From assembly GCA_028706295.1 (NCBI GenBank), contig JAQWBQ010000001.1:1-64000 (forward strand): a DNA stretch of 64,000 bases, in the 5' to 3' direction. The notes below the pieces were generated by a model that was not told the DNA's origin, searched no databases, and worked only from the letters and a program-made list of their open reading frames with translations. The stretch's first letter is position 1, and the number at the start of each line of letters is the position of its first letter. The position numbers and the translations under genes were made by a program. Below, piece after piece: positions 37,214 through 46,603 of the stretch. The stretch comes from Bacteroidales bacterium. GTDB taxonomy: Bacteria > Bacteroidota > Bacteroidia > Bacteroidales > FEN-979.

Positions 37214-38593
37214 ATGATGAATACAGTATTTCAGAAATTTCTTGAGGACTCAGAACAAAGATCTTTTGATTCAGAACATCGCAAACGATTGAATTATAAT
37301 ATCGGAAGGTATGATATTCAGGTATCAAAAGGAAAAGATCAGTATCAGAATCTTGAATTGGCCAAGCGAAGAGCAGCAAATATAAAGCATAAGACATTAA
37401 ACAATCTGGATAAATACCTGGCAGAATTTGAAAATAATTTCAGTAAAAGGGGCGGAAAAGTAATATGGGCTCCCAGTGAAAAGGAGGCACAAAGAGAAAT
37501 TCTTCATATTATTAAAAAATCAAAGGCTCAGGTCATTGTCAAACAAAAGACCATGGTCTCTGAAGAATTGGAACTCAATGAACTCTTTGAAAAAAACAAA
37601 AGAGAGGTCTTTGAGACCGATCTGGGTGAATTTATTGTCCAGATCGCCGGGGAAAAACCCTATCATATTTTGACTCCTGCCATGCATAAGTCAAAAGAAG
37701 ATGTTGCAAAACTCTTTCATGAAAAGTTCAATTTACCTCCGGATTGTTCTCCGGAACAAATTACGCGGTTTGTCAGAGATAAACTGCGCAGTGAATTCAT
37801 CCGTGCCGACGTTGGAATTACTGGTGGTAATTTTCTTGTTGCTGATGTGGGCGCCGTTGCCTTGACGGAAAATGAAGGTAATGGATTACTAACCATGGCC
37901 TTCCCTAAAATTCACATCGTGATCGTCGGAATCGAAAAGTTGATACCATCTTTGGAAGACCTTGATCTGTTCTTCCCGCTTTTAGCACAACATGGTACAG
38001 GGCAACATCTGACAGCCTATAACAATATGGTATTTGGACCAAAAACAGAATTTGAACCCGACGGTCCCGATGAAATGTTCGTGGTTTTGCTCGACAACCG
38101 CCGAACCGAACTCCTTGGTTTTAAAGAACAGCGACGAGCTCTTTCCTGCATCAGATGTGGTGCTTGTCTGAATGGTTGTCCGATATACAAAAGCATTGGC
38201 GGATATTCCTACCGCGCAACCTATTCAGGACCAATTGGCTCCGTGATTTCACCACATTATCTGGGTATGCGTGATTATAACCACCTGAGTTTTGCTTCCA
38301 CTTTATGTGGAAAATGCACAGAAGTGTGCCCGGTGAAAATACCACTTCATGAATTGTTACTTTACAACCGCCATGAAGCCGTTTCCAAGAAATATATATC
38401 CTATAAATGGCGTATTATCGTCCAGGGTTGGAAAACTCTAATGCTTCACCGTTGGATGATTGATAAACCAAAATCAAAGTTGAAAAATAGAATGATCTCC
38501 CGGTTTGGTCGAAAAATGTGGGGCACCAGAAGGACCTTGCCAAAAATTGCCCCTAAAAGCTTTAAGGAACGCTGGAAAGAAATACACCCCTAA
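37214..38593 (+). CDS. lutB: LutB-type iron-sulfur lactate utilization protein
   Basis: 459 residues. The N-terminal LUD domain is followed by a two-cluster ferredoxin region (CIRCGACLNGCPIYKSIGG and CGKCTEVCPVKIPLHELLLY). LutB is the electron-transfer subunit of the LutABC lactate oxidase. Here it is alone: no lutA or lutC lies nearby. It may work with partners elsewhere or have another donor. Its 3' end overlaps the convergent small membrane gene by 4 nt. Confidence 0.9.
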   Translation: MMNTVFQKFLEDSEQRSFDSEHRKRLNYNIGRYDIQVSKGKDQYQNLELAKRRAANIKHKTLNNLDKYLAEFENNFSKRGGKVIWAPSEKEAQREILHIIKKSKAQVIVKQKTMVSEELELNELFEKNKREVFETDLGEFIVQIAGEKPYHILTPAMHKSKEDVAKLFHEKFNLPPDCSPEQITRFVRDKLRSEFIRADVGITGGNFLVADVGAVALTENEGNGLLTMAFPKIHIVIVGIEKLIPSLEDLDLFFPLLAQHGTGQHLTAYNNMVFGPKTEFEPDGPDEMFVVLLDNRRTELLGFKEQRRALSCIRCGACLNGCPIYKSIGGYSYRATYSGPIGSVISPHYLGMRDYNHLSFASTLCGKCTEVCPVKIPLHELLLYNRHEAVSKKYISYKWRIIVQGWKTLMLHRWMIDKPKSKLKNRMISRFGRKMWGTRRTLPKIAPKSFKERWKEIHP

Positions 38594-39027
38594 GCGATAG
38601 TATGACTTTTTCTTCTTGAAAACCTGGAAAAAAGAAACTTGTCTGCCAGAAACAAAAAACCTCCTGAAAAACCAATCAGCAATCCAAAAGACACATAGGA
38701 AGAACTGAAAATATTTTTAATGGCCGTTAAAAAGATGTTAATATAGGGCGCCAAATTTTCAAAATAGTATGCCTTTCCCGGGATCCAGTTAAGAAACGGC
38801 AAATCGGAAGTGCCAATGACCACCAGAATGATGATGATCAATGCCGCGTAGGGAAAAAAGGACTTCAGAAAAGTAAAAATGGGTTTGCTTGACGTATGCT
38901 CTTGCGGAACAACCTGGATTCCCTGCATTACGCGATCGACAAAATCATCCGAAGGACTATCAAGCTGAACATGTTGCATCAGGTCTTTCAGATAATCTTC
39001 TTTGGGTAAATCGTGGGGTGTTATCAT
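38590..39027 (-). CDS. Small membrane protein, probable anti-sigma partner
   Basis: 145 residues. The first about 48 residues are soluble and acidic/helical (like the N-terminal domain of some anti-sigma factors), then comes one hydrophobic segment (about 52-70) and a second (about 107-130), ending in a basic tail (SRRKSHTIA). It lies 22 nt downstream of an ECF sigma factor in the same direction. No zinc-binding HxxxCxxC motif is present, so it is not a classical ZAS anti-sigma factor. Role inferred from position. Confidence 0.62.
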   Translation of the reverse strand: MITPHDLPKEDYLKDLMQHVQLDSPSDDFVDRVMQGIQVVPQEHTSSKPIFTFLKSFFPYAALIIIILVVIGTSDLPFLNWIPGKAYYFENLAPYINIFLTAIKNIFSSSYVSFGLLIGFSGGFLFLADKFLFSRFSRRKSHTIA

Positions 39028-39049
39028 AATACAAAATTAACATTTATAA

Positions 39050-39616
39050 TCAATTAACCGCCCGGTTCATCATCATTTCAAGTTCATCATGTAATTTCTT
39101 ACGAATCCGGTGCAGCCTTACTTTAACATTTGATGTTGTCAATCCCGTAATCTGGCTGATATCTTCAATGGAATTATCCCCCTTGTAAAACAATGTTATC
39201 AACAGATTTTCATCATCCGAAAGCGATTTCATTGCCTCCGTTATCATAATACGTTGTTCTTCAGGTCCAATCGTATCTGCTGAAGAAATATATTCATCGT
39301 CGGTGTAATTTTGAACAATGTAATTGTCCATCGGGATTAGTTCAAGTCTTTTCTTCCGTGTTTTTGATATGGCGGCATTGTAAACAATACGGTATAACCA
39401 GGTCGAGAATTTTGACTTTCTCTCAAATGTTTTCAGGGCATGAAAGGCCTTCAGGAAAGTATCCTGGGCAATCTCTTCAGCATCCTCCCGGTTGTTCAGT
39501 ATTTTCAAAGCAATCGAGAAAACCAGGTTTTTATGTTTGGCAACCAGTTGTCCATATGCAGAGATGTCACCACTCAGAACCCTGTCAATGTAATGGTTGT
39601 CTTCCTGGTACTTCAT
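39050..39616 (-). CDS. ECF-type sigma-70 family RNA polymerase sigma factor
   Basis: 188 residues with the two sigma regions. Region 2 is HKNLVFSIALKILNNREDAEEIAQDTFLKAFHALKTF (split across about 28-64) with the usual FSTWLYRIVYNAA. Region 4 is the HTH at ISQITGLTTSNVKVRLHRIRKKL near the C terminus. It directs RNA polymerase to a small regulon, and its signal is presumably sensed by the membrane protein encoded next to it. The gene is divergent from a T9SS-exported protein, a candidate target. Confidence 0.93.
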   Translation of the reverse strand: MKYQEDNHYIDRVLSGDISAYGQLVAKHKNLVFSIALKILNNREDAEEIAQDTFLKAFHALKTFERKSKFSTWLYRIVYNAAISKTRKKRLELIPMDNYIVQNYTDDEYISSADTIGPEEQRIMITEAMKSLSDDENLLITLFYKGDNSIEDISQITGLTTSNVKVRLHRIRKKLHDELEMMMNRAVN

Positions 39617-39702
39617 CTTCGCCTTTGACGATGGATTATACTTTGGGTTACAAGCAACAACACAAAGATATTATGTTTTTTTATACCATCTGTTTGATTG
39701 GG

Positions 39703-39733
39703 TTGATCTTATTCAAATATTTCCGTATGTTTG
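39703..39733 (+). promoter_or_regulatory. Promoter of the T9SS-exported protein gene
   Basis: TTG at 39703-39705 and TATGTTTG at 39726-39733 are 20 nt apart, 36 nt before the ATG at 39770. The pair looks like the housekeeping Bacteroidota promoter, so the sigma factor next door need not be required. Confidence 0.55.
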
Positions 39734-39769
39734 TATTTGGGATTTATAAACACTTAAAAATAAAAAATC

Positions 39770-42748
39770 ATGAGAATCTTTACCATTTTTAGTTTGTTAT
39801 TCGTGCTTGTAATAACAAACCTGTCAGCACAGGTTAATCCTGACAATCCAAACCTGGATCAAATACCCTTTTACCTGAGGAATAGGATCAAACAAACTCC
39901 CGACGCCCCGATTTCAACGGTTGTGACAATTAACAACTGGGATAATTACAGCCTGGGTGTTGACTTTGCAGAAAATAATATGGCCGAAAACCCGATGAAC
40001 CCGACTTGGTATTTCACAGCATACAATACCAACGATGCCCACCATACCGAAAACGGCATGGATTGGGTAGACTCAAGTCCCAGCTTCGGGACCTCTGTTC
40101 AGGGCGATCCGGTTGTAGCCTATGATAGCTTAGGCCATCTTTTTTATGAAAACATGTACGGAAATATAACCGGCTGTAAAGTGTTGGTTTCTTCCAATAA
40201 CGGGGCATCATGGGGATCTCCCGTCACAGCAATAGCCGGAAATGATAAGAACTGGATTGCTTGTGACCAGACTGCGGGTCCTTACTCCAATTATGCCTAT
40301 ACCGTAATGACAAACAATAGTTCCGGAAACTTTTATCGCAGTACTGACAATGGACTGACATTTAATAAGACATATACCGCCACCCCCCACAGTCTGCCCG
40401 GAATGATGGTATGTGTCGGCCCAAATGGCAATATACAGGGGGGAACCGTTTATGCAGTCTCAAATTCAGGATCCAGCGCATTTAATTCTCAATATACTTT
40501 TCATGTTTCTCATGATGGTGGTGCTACATTTACGGTAAAATCAACCCAGGCCTTTGCGGGTACAGTTGGCGCCCAACTAAGTGGTCGTCACTCCGTTCAG
40601 GGTATGCGCACCCGTCCTTACCCAATGATTGCTGCCGACAACAGTTATGGTCCGAACAGGGGAAGGTTTTACTGTGTTTATGCAACAAATGATCCGCCAA
40701 GTTCATCTGGTTATCCCGATATTTTTTGCAGATATTCAACCGACCAGGGCGCAACATGGTCAAGCGCTATCAGGGTCAATGACGATCCCAACCCCAACAC
40801 CCATTACCAATGGCACCCCGCTATTTGGTGTGATAAGGAGACGGGTAAACTGTATGTGATGTGGATGGATACCCGCGATTGCCCCACGGGCGACAGCGCC
40901 CTCATCTATGCCTCCTACTCGGTTGACGGAGGTGCGACTTTTGTCACCAATCAGCAGATTTCAAACAAAAAAATGAAAATCAGTTGCCCGACCTGTGGGG
41001 GTGGCGGCACTCCGCGTTATCAGGGCGATTACAATGGCATAGTTTCCAATAAAAAAGTATCCATGCTCGGTTGGACCGATTTTCGGTCGGGAACTTTCCA
41101 AAGTATGACAGCCTATTTCCCGGATTATGCCATGGCCGTTGATCGCACTTCCGATACGCTTTATGTTCCGACCTCCAATACCATCATCAATGTGTCGATT
41201 CCGGAGGTCAAATTATACACCGACACGGTCATACTCTCAGCTGCAATTGCCCCTGCACCCACTACTGGTTCCATTACCTTTGATTACCCCAATGGAAACA
41301 CCATTACAAGTTTTCCCGATAGTAAACCGGTCAGAGCAATTTTATCCGGTAGTGTTCCACTCGGAATTTATACAATGACCATTTACGCAAAAGGCCCCAA
41401 TGGTACACCAGCTCATAAAAGAGTGGTATCTATCCGGGTTTTAGAGGGAAGTACTTTCTCAGTAACCGCAACTGCAACACCTTCCACCATTTGTCAAACA
41501 CTGATGTCACAACTTAATGCAAATGTATTGGGTGGTACTCCGCCCTATAGCTATTCCTGGACCCCCCCCGAACACTTAAACAATCCTGCGAGCCCAAATC
41601 CTTTTGCCTCTCCCCTTACAACCACCATGTATCATATTACAGTAACTGATAATGGCGGAAATAATGCCACCGACAGTGTTTTATTGACAGTGAATTCTGC
41701 CCCTGCAACACCGGGACCTATTGTTGGCATTCAGACAATTTGCAGCGGCGATACCGCCGACTATTCAATTAATGCAGTTCCCGATGCCGATACCTATTCC
41801 TGGACCGTCCCGGCCGACGCCATCATTCTTTCTGGACAAAATACAATCAGCATCTCAGTAAAATGGGGAACCGCCACGGGTGATGTTTCTGTTCTGGCGG
41901 GTAATGAGTGTGGTACAAGTCTCCAGAGTGTTTTACCTGTCACAGTCCTGCTTCCGCCTAATCCGCTTAATCCTGTTTCCGGACCCGATATCATGTGTGT
42001 CAATACCACCGCCACCTTCTCTACTTCCATTACTGATTATGGAGAAATCTTCCAATGGACCGTTCCTTCCGACGCCGCGATTACCTCCGGCCAGGGAACC
42101 AATTCCATTGAAGTTTTATGGGGGTCAACAGCCGGAAATGTTGAAGTATTTGTATATAATGACTGTGGCGATAGCCCGGTGGTGTCAAAATCTGTTGGAG
42201 TAAATACGGCTCCCGAACCGGCAGGAATCATCATGGGAAAAGATACCGTATGCCAGGGACAAGGGGATTACGACTATATTGTACCTCAAATTGCGGGCGC
42301 TACAAGTTATGTGTGGACCCTTCCCGAAGGAGCTACCATCACTTCTGGTGCGGGAACCAACGAAGTTGTACTTTCATTTAGTTCCACGGCCCTGTCGGGA
42401 AATCTCTCCGTTAAAGGTTCAAATGAATGTGGCGATGGGGTCGAATCTGTATTGTTTGTTCAGGTAAATAATTGTGCCGGAATATATTCAAACACCCTGA
42501 AATCGGCAGTATCAATCTTTCCAAATCCCGTTAATGGAATGCTGACCATTAAAATAAATGGTAATGAATCTCGTCTTGTTTTAACCCTGACGGATGCGGC
42601 CGGCAAACAGATTTATTCCGAGATCCTTGATAATATCGGAAATAGTTTTGTAAAAAAACTGAATATGTCTGGCTTATCAAACGGAACCTATCTGCTTCGC
42701 CTTTCAAATGGATCAGGATCTTATCTTGAAAAAATAATAGTAAGGTAA
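39770..42748 (+). CDS. T9SS-exported Asp-box and PKD-like domain protein
   Basis: 992 residues with a signal peptide (residues 4-20, ending LSAQ). The N-terminal about 450 residues have sialidase-type Asp-box repeats: SSNNGASWGS, STDNGLTFNK, STDQGATWSS, SVDGGATFVT, so a beta-propeller is likely, but sialidase catalytic residues are not verified. A cysteine-bearing PTCGGGGTP loop occurs near residue 405. Several Ig/PKD-like beta modules with ICSGDTADYSI-type openings follow (about 560-890). The end has a type IX sorting domain: VSIFPNPVNGMLTIKI, then GTYLLRL and a terminal KIIVR. It should be secreted and anchored to the cell surface. Ligand unknown. Confidence 0.9.
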   Translation: MRIFTIFSLLFVLVITNLSAQVNPDNPNLDQIPFYLRNRIKQTPDAPISTVVTINNWDNYSLGVDFAENNMAENPMNPTWYFTAYNTNDAHHTENGMDWVDSSPSFGTSVQGDPVVAYDSLGHLFYENMYGNITGCKVLVSSNNGASWGSPVTAIAGNDKNWIACDQTAGPYSNYAYTVMTNNSSGNFYRSTDNGLTFNKTYTATPHSLPGMMVCVGPNGNIQGGTVYAVSNSGSSAFNSQYTFHVSHDGGATFTVKSTQAFAGTVGAQLSGRHSVQGMRTRPYPMIAADNSYGPNRGRFYCVYATNDPPSSSGYPDIFCRYSTDQGATWSSAIRVNDDPNPNTHYQWHPAIWCDKETGKLYVMWMDTRDCPTGDSALIYASYSVDGGATFVTNQQISNKKMKISCPTCGGGGTPRYQGDYNGIVSNKKVSMLGWTDFRSGTFQSMTAYFPDYAMAVDRTSDTLYVPTSNTIINVSIPEVKLYTDTVILSAAIAPAPTTGSITFDYPNGNTITSFPDSKPVRAILSGSVPLGIYTMTIYAKGPNGTPAHKRVVSIRVLEGSTFSVTATATPSTICQTLMSQLNANVLGGTPPYSYSWTPPEHLNNPASPNPFASPLTTTMYHITVTDNGGNNATDSVLLTVNSAPATPGPIVGIQTICSGDTADYSINAVPDADTYSWTVPADAIILSGQNTISISVKWGTATGDVSVLAGNECGTSLQSVLPVTVLLPPNPLNPVSGPDIMCVNTTATFSTSITDYGEIFQWTVPSDAAITSGQGTNSIEVLWGSTAGNVEVFVYNDCGDSPVVSKSVGVNTAPEPAGIIMGKDTVCQGQGDYDYIVPQIAGATSYVWTLPEGATITSGAGTNEVVLSFSSTALSGNLSVKGSNECGDGVESVLFVQVNNCAGIYSNTLKSAVSIFPNPVNGMLTIKINGNESRLVLTLTDAAGKQIYSEILDNIGNSFVKKLNMSGLSNGTYLLRLSNGSGSYLEKIIVR

Positions 42749-42769
42749 AGAATATGGTGTTTTAAGGAA

Positions 42770-42802
42770 GGGGCCGGATTGATTATTCGATTCGGCCCCT
42801 TT
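42770..42802 (+). terminator. Probable terminator after the T9SS-exported protein gene
   Basis: GGGGCCG (42770-42776) pairs with CGGCCCC (42793-42799), with further partial pairing inward. Only three T residues follow, so it is a moderately convincing intrinsic terminator. Confidence 0.5.
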
Positions 42803-42875
42803 ACTTTGTAACCGGGAAACTTATACGGCGTCAAACTTTGCGAAAACGGAAAAAACAAACCAAAAATTAACGGAA

Positions 42876-43208
42876 ATGAGTAACGAATTTTTAATCCCGG
42901 TCGCTTTCTTTGCCATGATATACGGCATCGTATATCTTCTTGTGCGAAGAAAAGAACGCTTGGCTCTCTTAGCAAAAGGTGCAGATGCAAGCGTTTTTGA
43001 ATCTTCTAAAAACCAGCCCTCCTCATTGAAATGGGGTCTTTTACTGGTTGGTATCGGTACAGGTATTCTGATTGGTAAAATTTTAGCAGTTTATACAACT
43101 CTTGCAGAAGAACCTGCCTTTTTTTCAATGGTCTGCCTCTTTGGTGGTATCGGGCTTATTATTTATCATGTGATTACCCGGAAAATAGAAACAAATATTA
43201 AAGAATAA
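42876..43208 (+). CDS. Small membrane protein (DUF6249-like)
   Basis: 110 residues with an N-terminal helix (about 5-24), an RRKERLALLAKG loop, and two further hydrophobic segments (about 51-71 and 79-100). The ERLALLAKGADAS segment after the first helix is a pattern seen in Bacteroidota DUF6249 proteins, which often sit near ECF sigma genes. Here the sigma gene is 3 kb upstream on the other strand. Function unknown. Confidence 0.72.
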   Translation: MSNEFLIPVAFFAMIYGIVYLLVRRKERLALLAKGADASVFESSKNQPSSLKWGLLLVGIGTGILIGKILAVYTTLAEEPAFFSMVCLFGGIGLIIYHVITRKIETNIKE

Positions 43209-43238
43209 CATCAGTCACATTTGTCTTGCTTCACTGTT

Positions 43239-43273
43239 GCCCCTGAAAGTACTAAATTTCAGGGGCTTTTTTT
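43239..43273 (+). terminator. Intrinsic terminator after the small membrane protein gene
   Basis: A perfect 10-bp stem, GCCCCTGAAA (43239-43248) with TTTCAGGGGC (43257-43266), an 8-nt loop and seven T residues. It overlaps the last codons of the convergent thpR gene. Confidence 0.85.
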
Positions 43274-43825
43274 AAATAAGAAATTCTCAATAGTCAGATA
43301 TTCGGGCCCTTCGCGATGTAAAATACTTTCATACAGCGTCATACCGCTAAAACTTTGAAACCTTGATTTCCATCCCGAATAGTTGTCAATGACCCTTTGG
43401 AATCTTATCTTATCCTTAACCATTTTGATTCTTCCCAGGGTAAGATGTGGAACTGTATTCTGGCGGTCGGGTTCGTACCCAAGAACCTGCAAATCCACTT
43501 GCAAACGCTTCATAAAACTCACAAGTTCAGTATAAGGTTCAATTCCAAGCCAGATCACCTTGGGTGAATATCTGCTTCCGAAGAGTCCGATTTTCGACAA
43601 TTGTATTTGAATTTCGTTAGTCTGTTCCGAACTGGTTTTCAGAATTTCACATATCTTCCCAATCTTATGTTCGGGAGTTTCTCCAAAAAACCTTGTGGTG
43701 ATGTGTATATTATGCTCCTCAACCCACTTTATGGATTCATCCGATAGCTGGGCTTTAAGATTCCGGTACATCCTCAGGAATTCAACATCGGGACATATAC
43801 GCAGTGCGGCGAATAGGCGTTTCAT
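43259..43825 (-). CDS. thpR: RNA 2',3'-cyclic phosphodiesterase
   Basis: 188 residues of the LigT/2H phosphoesterase family. The two HxTx motifs are HITT (His41) and HLTL (His127). The enzyme opens 2',3'-cyclic RNA ends and is also known as 2'-5' RNA ligase in reverse. The protein is of typical length. It converges on the small membrane protein gene, whose terminator overlaps the thpR stop. Confidence 0.93.
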   Translation of the reverse strand: MKRLFAALRICPDVEFLRMYRNLKAQLSDESIKWVEEHNIHITTRFFGETPEHKIGKICEILKTSSEQTNEIQIQLSKIGLFGSRYSPKVIWLGIEPYTELVSFMKRLQVDLQVLGYEPDRQNTVPHLTLGRIKMVKDKIRFQRVIDNYSGWKSRFQSFSGMTLYESILHREGPEYLTIENFLFKKSP

Positions 43826-43867
43826 TTACTTTACAAAAAAGGATGATTATAATATTGAAAAAGTTCT

Positions 43868-43875
43868 TAATTTTG
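43868..43875 (+). promoter_or_regulatory. -7 promoter box of tRNA-Ala
   Basis: TAATTTTG, exact TAnnTTTG match, 10 nt before the tRNA. The same box and spacing recur before the other two tRNA genes here. Confidence 0.55.
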
Positions 43876-43885
43876 CATTCTCGTT

Positions 43886-43959
43886 GGGGTATTAGCTCAG
43901 TTGGCTAGAGCGTTAGACTGGCAGTCTAAAGGTCAGGGGTTCGACTCCCCTATACTCCA
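43886..43959 (+). tRNA. tRNA-Ala (anticodon GGC)
   Basis: Complete cloverleaf of 74 nt. Acceptor GGGGTAT pairs with ATACTCC, and includes the G3:U70 wobble pair that identifies tRNA-Ala. The anticodon stem TTAGA/TCTAA encloses the loop CTGGCAG, anticodon GGC. The T-arm is AGGGG-TTCGACT-CCCCT. CCA is not encoded. Good -7 box upstream, terminator downstream. Confidence 0.95.
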
Positions 43960-43977
43960 CAACCAATTTAATGGAAG

Positions 43978-44008
43978 GCCCTGAATTTATAATGAATTCA
44001 GGGCTTTT
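43978..44008 (+). terminator. Intrinsic terminator after tRNA-Ala
   Basis: A 10-bp stem, GCCCTGAATT (43978-43987) with AATTCAGGGC (43995-44004), a 7-nt loop, then four T. It overlaps the 3' end of the convergent CYTH gene. Confidence 0.75.
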
Positions 44009-44498
44009 CATTATACGGGATCGGACAACTCCAGGCATTAAACGGATAATGCGAAAGATAGGAATTATAATATCGCTGATCACCTGTCACTTCATGTAGA
44101 ATCCAATCAGGATAATCGATAACGCAATCGGAATTCTCCAACTCAATCTCCGCTAATATCAACCCGAAATTATCACCCTGAAATTCATCCACTTCCCATC
44201 TCCGGCCTCCGAACTCCACATTATATCTTAACTTTTTAACCCTTCCGATTGAAAAATTACATATCAGTTCTATGGCATCAGAATATGGGATTACATATTC
44301 GTACTCCGGTCGAACCATCGACTCGGATGCTCCTTTGACTGTAATATATCCTTTATTTCCGGCAGCCCTTACCCGTACAACTTTGTCTTTGTCAATACTC
44401 AAATACCCTTGATCAAACAGAATCCCGGTACCCTTGGGAACCAGCTGCCACTTCTTGTGATCTACAAGGAACTTCTTTTCGATCTCAATATTTTTCAT
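43998..44498 (-). CDS. CYTH-domain protein
   Basis: 166 residues from ATG 44498 (MKNIEIEKKFLV); the frame extends to 44561, but the added residues do not fit. The ExExK signature is EIEKKF at residues 4-9, followed by the tunnel-fold strands (RVRAAGNKGYITVKG, EYEYVIPY, WEVDEFQGDNFGLILAEIEL). CYTH enzymes hydrolyse inorganic triphosphate or act as adenylyl cyclases; triphosphatase is the usual bacterial activity. Ends inside the tRNA-Ala terminator stem. Confidence 0.85.
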   Translation of the reverse strand: MKNIEIEKKFLVDHKKWQLVPKGTGILFDQGYLSIDKDKVVRVRAAGNKGYITVKGASESMVRPEYEYVIPYSDAIELICNFSIGRVKKLRYNVEFGGRRWEVDEFQGDNFGLILAEIELENSDCVIDYPDWILHEVTGDQRYYNSYLSHYPFNAWSCPIPYNEKP

Positions 44499-44554
44499 AC
44501 ATCGGAAAAATCTTTTAAAGTTACAAAAATGAGGGAGATTCAACCTTTTATCCC

Positions 44555-44584
44555 TTGCCATCTCATAAAAACTATGTAACTTTG
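44555..44584 (+). promoter_or_regulatory. Promoter of the methylmalonyl-CoA decarboxylase operon
   Basis: TTG at 44555-44557 and TAACTTTG at 44577-44584 are 19 nt apart, with the ATG of the epimerase gene at 44612. Confidence 0.55.
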
Positions 44585-44611
44585 TCCTGTTAAATAATTA
44601 ACAACATAATC

Positions 44612-45013
44612 ATGAAACCTACTCACATTGAACACCTTGGAATAGCCGTGAATTCGCTTGAAGACAGTATTCCCTATTATGAAAAATTATTAGGAATATC
44701 CTGTTATGCGATCGAAGAGGTCAAAGACCAGCGTGTTAAAACAGCTTTTTTCCAGGTCGGACAAACAAAAATCGAATTGCTGGAATCTACAGATCCGGAA
44801 GGTCCTATCGGAAAATTCCTTCAGAAAAAAGGAGAAGGAATTCATCATATTGCCTTTGCTGTCGATAACGCCACCGACGCCTTACAAAATGCTGCCGCCG
44901 AAGGAATCGATTTAATTGATAAAGCATCCCGGAAAGGCGCCGAAGGGATGAACATAGGATTTCTGCACCCGAAATCAACCCACGGTGTACTTATTGAATT
45001 TTGTAGTAAATAA
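44612..45013 (+). CDS. mce: Methylmalonyl-CoA epimerase
   Basis: 133-residue vicinal-oxygen-chelate protein that interconverts (R)- and (S)-methylmalonyl-CoA. Metal ligands fit [32 protein letters not shown] and GVLIEFCSK. It is the first gene of an operon with the decarboxylase pump (11 nt to mmdA), as the pump needs the (S) form made after the B12-dependent mutase. The mutase genes are not in the window. Confidence 0.93.
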   Translation: MKPTHIEHLGIAVNSLEDSIPYYEKLLGISCYAIEEVKDQRVKTAFFQVGQTKIELLESTDPEGPIGKFLQKKGEGIHHIAFAVDNATDALQNAAAEGIDLIDKASRKGAEGMNIGFLHPKSTHGVLIEFCSK

Positions 45014-45024
45014 AACCCAATCAA

Positions 45025-46584
45025 ATGGCACTCGAAAATAAAATAACGGAATTACTCGAAAAACGCGAAAAAGCCAAATTAGGCGGAGGTGAGGATCGCA
45101 TAAAATCCCAACATAAAAAAGGAAAACTTACTGCCCGTGAACGTATTGAAAAACTGCTTGATGAAGGTAGTTTTGAAGAATACGACATGTTTGTCACACA
45201 CCGATGTACAGATTTTGGACTGGAAAAAGAACATTATCTCGGCGATGGCGTTGTCACGGGACGGGGTACTATCGACGGAAGGGTTGTCTTTGTTTTTTCA
45301 CAGGATTTTACCGTTTTTGGTGGCTCTCTTTCCGAAACCTTTGCCCGAAAAATCTGTAAGGTAATGGATCAGGCCATGAAAGTCGGGGCGCCTGTAATTG
45401 GAATTAATGATAGCGGCGGAGCCAGAATTCAGGAAGGAGTGAATTCACTGGCCGGCTATGCTGAAATATTTATGCGTAACATAGCCGCCTCGGGAGTCGT
45501 TCCACAGATTTCAGCCATTTTTGGCCCCTGTGCCGGTGGTGCGGTTTACTCTCCGGCATTGACCGACTTCGTGATCATGAGCGAAGATTCAAGCTATATG
45601 TTCGTCACTGGTCCTAAGGTTACCAAAACAGTAACAGGCGAAGATATTACTACCGAAGATCTGGGCGGCGCATCCATCCATTCTACAAAATCCGGAGTTG
45701 CCCATTTTCGCACAGAAAGCGAAGATGAAGGACTGCTTCTGATCCGGAAACTGCTCGAGTATCTTCCCCAGAACAATCTTGAGGACCCGATTGCCACTGA
45801 ATGTACAGATCCGATCGACCGGATTGAAGATTCCCTCAATGAAATAGTTCCTTCAAATCCCAATCAACCCTATGATGTAAAAGATATTATCTATAGAATT
45901 GTTGATAATCAGCAATTCCTCGAAATACACCAACATTATGCTAAAAATATCGTTGTGGGATTTGCAAAGTTTAACGGCATCCCCTGCGGAATAGTTGCAA
46001 ATCAGCCTAATTTTCTGGCCGGCGTACTCGATATTGAAGCCTCGAGAAAGGGTGCGCGATTCGTCAGATTTTGCGATGCATTTAACATCCCGATAATAAC
46101 CTTGGTCGATGTTCCCGGATTTCTTCCCGGAAGTTCGCAAGAATATGGCGGAATTATAATACATGGCGCTAAACTCCTCTTTGCCTATGGTGAAGCAACG
46201 GTACCAAAGATTACCATAACGATCCGCAAATCTTACGGGGGCGCTCACGATGTCATGGGTTGTAAGCAACTCAGAGCAGATATGAATTATGCCTGGCCTT
46301 CGGCTGAAATTGCCGTCATGGGCCCAAAGGGTGCAATTGAAATCCTGGAAGGAAGAAAAATCGCTGAAATCCAGGATGCACGCGAAAAAGTAAAATATGT
46401 CACGGAAAAGGAAATAGAGTATAAAACAAAATTTGCCAATCCATATGATGCCGCGCGTTACGGCTTCATCGATGATGTAATTGAACCACGAAACACCAGA
46501 TTCCGTATCATCAGAGCATTGCAAACTTTGCAAACAAAGAAAGATTCTCTGCCTCCTAAAAAACACAGCAATATTCCCTTATAA
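45025..46584 (+). CDS. mmdA: Methylmalonyl-CoA decarboxylase carboxyltransferase subunit
   Basis: 519-residue acyl-CoA carboxyltransferase. It moves CO2 from (S)-methylmalonyl-CoA to biotin. Conserved segments: [25 protein letters not shown] split by strands, [17 protein letters not shown], and YGGAHDVMG. The family also contains propionyl-CoA carboxylase beta and oxaloacetate decarboxylase-like subunits, but the flanking epimerase and sodium pump genes support MmdA. A long open reading frame on the opposite strand (45853-46566) is an antisense shadow. Confidence 0.93.
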   Translation: MALENKITELLEKREKAKLGGGEDRIKSQHKKGKLTARERIEKLLDEGSFEEYDMFVTHRCTDFGLEKEHYLGDGVVTGRGTIDGRVVFVFSQDFTVFGGSLSETFARKICKVMDQAMKVGAPVIGINDSGGARIQEGVNSLAGYAEIFMRNIAASGVVPQISAIFGPCAGGAVYSPALTDFVIMSEDSSYMFVTGPKVTKTVTGEDITTEDLGGASIHSTKSGVAHFRTESEDEGLLLIRKLLEYLPQNNLEDPIATECTDPIDRIEDSLNEIVPSNPNQPYDVKDIIYRIVDNQQFLEIHQHYAKNIVVGFAKFNGIPCGIVANQPNFLAGVLDIEASRKGARFVRFCDAFNIPIITLVDVPGFLPGSSQEYGGIIIHGAKLLFAYGEATVPKITITIRKSYGGAHDVMGCKQLRADMNYAWPSAEIAVMGPKGAIEILEGRKIAEIQDAREKVKYVTEKEIEYKTKFANPYDAARYGFIDDVIEPRNTRFRIIRALQTLQTKKDSLPPKKHSNIPL

Positions 46585-46603
46585 ATACTAAAAAATCATT
46601 AAA

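Noticed and set aside
45853-46566. 237-codon open frame on the minus strand inside mmdA
   Set aside because: It is antisense to a strongly conserved carboxyltransferase, has low-complexity Phe/Tyr/Ile-rich sequence typical of shadows, and no recognisable domain.
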